This document shows positions 21,639-25,682 of a stretch of 25,682 nucleotides of DNA, piece by piece. Made by a program: the position numbers and the translations under genes. The notes under the pieces are model-generated. The model was given only the letters and a program-made list of their open reading frames with translations, ran no database searches and was not told where the DNA came from. Each line of letters starts with the position of its first letter. The first letter of the stretch is position 1. Source of the DNA: JBGFRR01 sp041695045 (GTDB taxonomy: Bacteria > Bacteroidota > Ignavibacteria > UBA10030); the NCBI GenBank assembly GCA_041695045.1, contig JBGFRR010000005.1, forward strand, positions 1-25,682, in the 5' to 3' direction.

Positions 21639-23945
21639 ATGGCGAATTCGAAGCACTATAGCTCAGAAGAAATGAACCGGTACTTCAACGACCCGGAGTA
21701 CCGGCGAAAAAAGGCGAAGAAGTCCAGAGGATTCGTGCGGCGCCACCTGGGCAAACTGCTCGTCCTTTTCTTGATAACGGTCGGCTTGCTGACGTGGTAT
21801 GGATTCTCCATTGTCAGCGGGCTTCCTTCCCTGGAGAAGTTAGAGAACCCACGGCCCGAGCTTGCCACGAAAATCTACTCGAGCGACGGCATCGTCCTCG
21901 ACCTCATCGCCAAGAAAAACCGCACCCGCACGACGCTAGAGCATGTCCCGCCGGGCCTTCTCCACGCGCTGATTGCAACGGAAGACAAGGCGTTCTACGA
22001 CCACTGGGGTATTCATCTTGCACGGCTTGTCCGCGCGTTCGTCAAAAACATCATCGCGCTCGACCTCACCCGCGAAGGCGCGAGCACCCTCACCCAGCAG
22101 CTTGCGCGCAACCTGTACGAACTACAAGGCGTGCGAGAATCCTTCTTCGACAAAGTCACACGTAAGATCCGCGAGTTCGTCACGTCAGTTCAGATCGAGC
22201 GTAATTTCACGAAGGACGAAATCCTCGAGCTGTATCTCAACGTTGCGCTTTTCGGCCGCGGCGCGTACGGCATTGAGTCGGGTGCACAGCTCTTCTTCGG
22301 CAAAGCCGCTGCCGAGCTTACCCCCGCCGAATACACGCTCCTCGTCGGCATGCTGAAAGGCCCTGGCTACTACGACCCGATCAACCACCCCGAGCGCGCC
22401 TACCGGCGGCGCGATATCGTCATCGGCCAGATGGTGCGGGACGGCTACACTACGCAGGAAGACGCTGAGCGCATCCGGAGCGACACGCTCACTTTCCGGC
22501 TGGGAGATACCGAATTTCGCCAGGGCATTGCGCCGCACTTCAGCGAATGGATCCGCCAGCAGCTCATCCGCAAGACGGAGAAGTACGGGTTCGATATCTA
22601 CCGCGACGGCCTGCGCGTCTTCACCACGCTCGATTCGCGCATGCAGCTGCACGCCAACCGTGCGGTGGAAGAACACCTGATGCAATACCAGAAGCTGTTT
22701 GACGAGCGGTGGGACTGGAGGCGCGCGCAGGATATTCTGCGCGACAACATTGAACGGAGAATTCGTGAAACCGATGTGTACCGCCAGCTCCAGACGCGCG
22801 AAGAGCGCGATAGCCTCGCGAAGGTCTTGCGAAACGACCCCGCGTTCATCGACTCGGTCAAAAAATTCACGCAGCAGATCGAAGTCGGCTTCGTTGTGCT
22901 CAATCCTCATAACGGCCACGTCGTTGCGATGGTGGGGGGACGCAACTTCCGTCATTTCAAGTACGGCCTCAACCACGTCACACAAATTCGGCGTCAGCCC
23001 GGGTCGGCGTTCAAGTCGTTCGTCTACACCGCGGCGATCGACAACGGCACGCCCCTCTGCTACGAGCTATGGAATCAGCCCGTCACCATCCCCGTCGCTG
23101 ACGGCACGCTGTGGACGCCCGGCAACATCGACGGTTCGTTCGGCGGAAAATACACGCTGCGCGAAGGTCTCAAGCGATCCATCAACCTCATTGCTGTGCG
23201 CGCAATCCTGGAGCTTGCTCCGCCCAAAGTCGTTGCCGAGTACGCCAAGCGCATGGGCATCTCGACGCCCGTGCCGCCGTACGAGTCAATCTCACTCGGG
23301 ACTGCCGAAGTCATCCCCCTTGAACTGACCGCCGCGCACGGCGTGTTTGCCAACGAGGGTGTTCTCGTCGATCCGATTGCGATTCTGCGCATCGAGGACA
23401 AGGACGGCAACATCATCGAGCAGAATGTGCCAGAGAAGCGCGAAGTGCTCAGCAAGCAAACGGCGTTCTTGATGACGAGTATGCTGCAAGATGCGGTTGA
23501 TGACGGAACCGGCCTTCGCGTCCGAAACTTTCTGCCGCGCATCTACCCAGCGGCCGGCAAAACCGGCACAACGAACGACTACGGCGATGCATGGTTCATT
23601 GGGTACACGCCTCACCTTGCCGCCGGCGTGTGGGTTGGGTTTGACGACAACAGGATTAAGTTCGGCTCAGCAGATGGACAGGGTGGGCGCGCTGCGGCAC
23701 CGATCTTCGGCCGCTTCATGCAATACACGTATGCCGATTCGTTGATCGGTCTGCCGGTGGAGCACTTCCTGCAGCCGGAGGGCATTGTGGTAGATTCGAT
23801 CTGTGTGGGAACGAAGAAGAAAGCGCAGGAATGGTGCCCCGAGAAAACGACGGAGTACTTCAACGAGAAATATCCGATCGGTCAGTGCGACCGGCATACA
23901 TCGGCGTTTGCGCCGCGTCGCCAGCCGGGAAGGATTAGCTGGTAG
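21639..23945 (+). CDS. mrcA: Penicillin-binding protein 1A, bifunctional transglycosylase/transpeptidase
   Basis: The 768-residue protein builds peptidoglycan. A cytoplasmic N-terminus is followed by one membrane span (about residues 33-52). The GT51 glycosyltransferase domain has EDKAFYDHWGI with the catalytic Glu, then EGASTLTQQLARNLY and LFGRGAYGIE. The transpeptidase domain has SAFK (about residue 455) with the catalytic Ser, then SIN and KTGTTNDYGDAWFIG (about 641). Length and motif order are those of class A PBPs. The region between the two domains is rather charged and helical. It directly follows the lpxH-like gene. Confidence 0.95.
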   Translation: MANSKHYSSEEMNRYFNDPEYRRKKAKKSRGFVRRHLGKLLVLFLITVGLLTWYGFSIVSGLPSLEKLENPRPELATKIYSSDGIVLDLIAKKNRTRTTLEHVPPGLLHALIATEDKAFYDHWGIHLARLVRAFVKNIIALDLTREGASTLTQQLARNLYELQGVRESFFDKVTRKIREFVTSVQIERNFTKDEILELYLNVALFGRGAYGIESGAQLFFGKAAAELTPAEYTLLVGMLKGPGYYDPINHPERAYRRRDIVIGQMVRDGYTTQEDAERIRSDTLTFRLGDTEFRQGIAPHFSEWIRQQLIRKTEKYGFDIYRDGLRVFTTLDSRMQLHANRAVEEHLMQYQKLFDERWDWRRAQDILRDNIERRIRETDVYRQLQTREERDSLAKVLRNDPAFIDSVKKFTQQIEVGFVVLNPHNGHVVAMVGGRNFRHFKYGLNHVTQIRRQPGSAFKSFVYTAAIDNGTPLCYELWNQPVTIPVADGTLWTPGNIDGSFGGKYTLREGLKRSINLIAVRAILELAPPKVVAEYAKRMGISTPVPPYESISLGTAEVIPLELTAAHGVFANEGVLVDPIAILRIEDKDGNIIEQNVPEKREVLSKQTAFLMTSMLQDAVDDGTGLRVRNFLPRIYPAAGKTGTTNDYGDAWFIGYTPHLAAGVWVGFDDNRIKFGSADGQGGRAAAPIFGRFMQYTYADSLIGLPVEHFLQPEGIVVDSICVGTKKKAQEWCPEKTTEYFNEKYPIGQCDRHTSAFAPRRQPGRISW

Positions 23946-24057
23946 TTACAGGACGGTTCGGGAGTACTCAGCCAGAGGCTTGAGCCAGAGGTCTGCCCAG
24001 GATGGTTCTGGAGTGTAACTCCCTCACAACTTTCTTACTTCCTCACACCTGCTTGGC
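23946..24057. other. Intergenic region between convergent genes
   Basis: It contains a near-duplicate pair of AGCCAGAGG at about 23970-23992 and a small GGAGT-GTA-ACTCC hairpin at 24010-24022. Neither is followed by a convincing T-run, so a terminator between the convergent PBP1A and glycoside hydrolase genes is not proven. Confidence 0.4.
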
Positions 24058-25682
24058 TTACTTCAACACCTGCATCCGCTTTACAAGCACCTGCCCGCCT
24101 GCAGCCAGCCGATAGATGTACATCCCGCTGGCTAAATCACGCGCGTCGAACTCTACCTGATGTTCTCCCTGCCGCACCACGCCATCCACTAACACGGCTA
24201 CTTCACGGCCTAAGAGGTCGAACACCCGCAGCGTAGCCCGCGTCTCGAAGGGAATGTTGAACTGAATCACCGTCGACGCGTTGAAGGGGTTCGGGAAATT
24301 CTGCCGCAGCACAAACAGCTCCGGCACAACATCTCGCTTCACGCCGACGATGACGTTCCTGTTCGCGTCTACGATGACCGTGCTGCTACGCAGGCTTTCG
24401 TTATGATTCCGGTCGAGCGCAGTAACGGTGTAGGCGTAGGTTCCCGTGAGAGGGTAGTTGTCCGCGAAGAACCGCGTGGTGCCCGCATACACAAGATTGC
24501 GCATGTCGTCGATGTTAACTGGAAATGATGTCGAGCGATAAACAAGATAGTGTATCGGCTTGTCGCCGTCCGCTGCCGGCGCGGGCTCAGACCATGTGAA
24601 GAAAAACGTGTTGCTGAGTTTCGTCACGCGGACGCTATCGGGGCGGTTGGGGGGAAGAACATCCCCACCTTGCCAGTTCATGGTGGGAACGAGTGCACGT
24701 GTCGAATACACCGTTTGCAGGAGTGAATCGCGCAGCTGTTTATTGTTATCCCGAAAATACTTTGCGCTGAAATGGATACTGCCCCTCACACTGAGGTGTA
24801 CACGGTTGAAGTTCACTTGATTGATAATCTCCTGCACCGGCCAGTTTGAATCCACAACGCGATACGCCGCTTGTCCCACATACAGATGCCGCTCATTCGC
24901 ATAGGCCGTGTTCCACCACGGCACTAACACCTCGTAGCGAGCCGGCGAGAAGCCGAAGTTCCAATAGATCTGTGGCGCGAGGTAATCCACCCATCGCTCG
25001 CGAAGCCATTTTCGCGAATCTGCATAGATGGCATAGTACGATTGCAAACCGGATGTATTCGACCCCTCTGGATCGCTGCTGCTATTTTTCCAGATTCCAG
25101 ATGGACTAATGCCGAATTTAACGCGCGGCCTCACCGCCTGAATGCTATCATACACCATTTTCACAAGCAGGTCCACATTGTCTCTCCTCCACGCCTGAAT
25201 ATCGGAGAACCCACGATTGTAACTCGGATGTGTAAATGTTGAGAAGTCTTCCGACGTGATACCGCTGTAGGGATAAAAATAATCGTCGAAGTGCACACCG
25301 TCGATGTCATACCGCCGAACGACATCCATAATCACACGCGTCACATAGTTTCGCACTTCCGTTCGACCGGGATCGAGGATGCTGATCTGGCCGAACTTCA
25401 AGAACCACTCGGGGTTCCTTTTGGAGACACGATTGTCCGCAATGTGGCGATTCGTATCGGAGATTGCGCGATAGGGATTGAACCACGCGTGGATTTCCAT
25501 ACCCCGCTGCCGACACTGATCGATGGCAAACTTCAGCGGATCGTAGGAGGCATCTTGAGGCCGTACTCCCTGCGTGCCCGTGATCCATTCGTACCACGGT
25601 TCGATGTCCGATTTATACAGCGCGTCGCACACTGTTCTGATTTGCAGGAACACAGCGTTGATGCCCGAATCTCTCAGGCGAT
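24058..25682 (-). CDS. GHL10/DUF187 glycoside hydrolase with T9SS sorting domain, 5' partial
   Basis: The coding frame remains open to the window edge, so the start (signal peptide and first strand) is outside. The visible part begins RLRDSGINAVFLQIRTV, then PWYEWITGTQG and HAWFNPYRA, all typical of the glycosyl-hydrolase-like 10 (DUF187) TIM barrel, with DGVHFDDYFYPY as the likely catalytic region. A fibronectin-III-like domain (about positions 24610-24360, HYLVYRSTSF ... YTVTALDRN) follows. The C-terminal T9SS type A sorting domain comes last (QNFPNPFNASTVIQFNIP, then SGMYIYRLAAG). The protein is therefore exported by type IX secretion to the surface or medium, where GHL10 members are thought to act on glycans, possibly peptidoglycan-related. 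Confidence 0.9.
   Translation of the reverse strand, partial: RLRDSGINAVFLQIRTVCDALYKSDIEPWYEWITGTQGVRPQDASYDPLKFAIDQCRQRGMEIHAWFNPYRAISDTNRHIADNRVSKRNPEWFLKFGQISILDPGRTEVRNYVTRVIMDVVRRYDIDGVHFDDYFYPYSGITSEDFSTFTHPSYNRGFSDIQAWRRDNVDLLVKMVYDSIQAVRPRVKFGISPSGIWKNSSSDPEGSNTSGLQSYYAIYADSRKWLRERWVDYLAPQIYWNFGFSPARYEVLVPWWNTAYANERHLYVGQAAYRVVDSNWPVQEIINQVNFNRVHLSVRGSIHFSAKYFRDNNKQLRDSLLQTVYSTRALVPTMNWQGGDVLPPNRPDSVRVTKLSNTFFFTWSEPAPAADGDKPIHYLVYRSTSFPVNIDDMRNLVYAGTTRFFADNYPLTGTYAYTVTALDRNHNESLRSSTVIVDANRNVIVGVKRDVVPELFVLRQNFPNPFNASTVIQFNIPFETRATLRVFDLLGREVAVLVDGVVRQGEHQVEFDARDLASGMYIYRLAAGGQVLVKRMQVLK

Noticed and set aside
22185..22985. Long minus-strand open frame antisense to PBP1A.
   Set aside because: PBP1A motifs are intact on the plus strand; the antisense frame has no recognisable domain and follows the third-position GC bias.
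1..25682. CRISPR arrays, tRNA or rRNA genes.
   Set aside because: No regularly spaced repeats, cloverleaf-like T-loop sequences (GGTTCRA) in intergenic space, or rRNA core sequences were seen.

Overview
The window looks like chromosome from a Gram-negative member of the Bacteroidota/Ignavibacteriota (FCB) group. Three things support this. A secreted protein at the right end carries a C-terminal type IX secretion (Por) sorting domain, an LpxH-type lipid A enzyme is present, and several genes are preceded by clear AGGAG-type ribosome binding sites. I cannot name a genus. Most of the window is GC-rich (57-63% in lines I counted by hand). The stretch from about 4.78 to 10.87 kb is visibly poorer in GC (42-47% in sampled lines) and has different codon use.

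Layout. (1) 275-1212, plus strand: a translationally coupled pair, a membrane-anchored Haem_bd-type protein with CxxCH and a DUF3574 lipoprotein. (2) 1644-4779, plus strand: a two-subunit molybdenum hydroxylase of the isoquinoline 1-oxidoreductase type (iorA-like, iorB-like), followed by a decayed class III nucleotidyl cyclase gene that stops halfway. (3) 4780-10870: a low-GC DNA-modification island. It holds a small DUF1841-like protein, a helix-hairpin-helix DNA glycosylase-like protein, a putative short restriction endonuclease coupled to a gamma-type NPPW adenine methyltransferase, a small orphan ORF, and a second restriction system. In that second system a PD-(D/E)XK nuclease converges on a beta-type methyltransferase fused to an XRE-type helix-turn-helix. 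A broken KTSC gene and a terminator-like hairpin close the island. (4) 10915-16216: a poorly characterised exported protein, a CAP-domain fragment, a large beta-propeller/amidohydrolase fusion on the minus strand, and divergently a tiny membrane protein plus a stand-alone TolB/PD40 propeller protein. (5) 16291-20600, minus strand: a TPAT-type TRAP transporter operon (tatT, dctP, dctQ, dctM) followed by ferritin and a strong hairpin terminator. (6) 20885-23945, plus strand: lpxH-like hydrolase and penicillin-binding protein 1A. (7) 24058 to the window edge, minus strand: a T9SS-exported GHL10/DUF187 glycoside hydrolase, cut at its 5' end by the window.

The most interesting part is the island. 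The fused HTH-methyltransferase gene has a 25-bp near-perfect palindrome (10549-10573) lying on the -35 element and spacer of its own well-formed promoter. This is what a self-repressing methyltransferase would need, with no separate controller protein. The island abuts a cyclase gene with two single-base frameshifts and a lost 3' half, and no cyclase 3' half is found on the far side. It therefore looks like an insertion with deletion, or an old hotspot, rather than a clean insertion.
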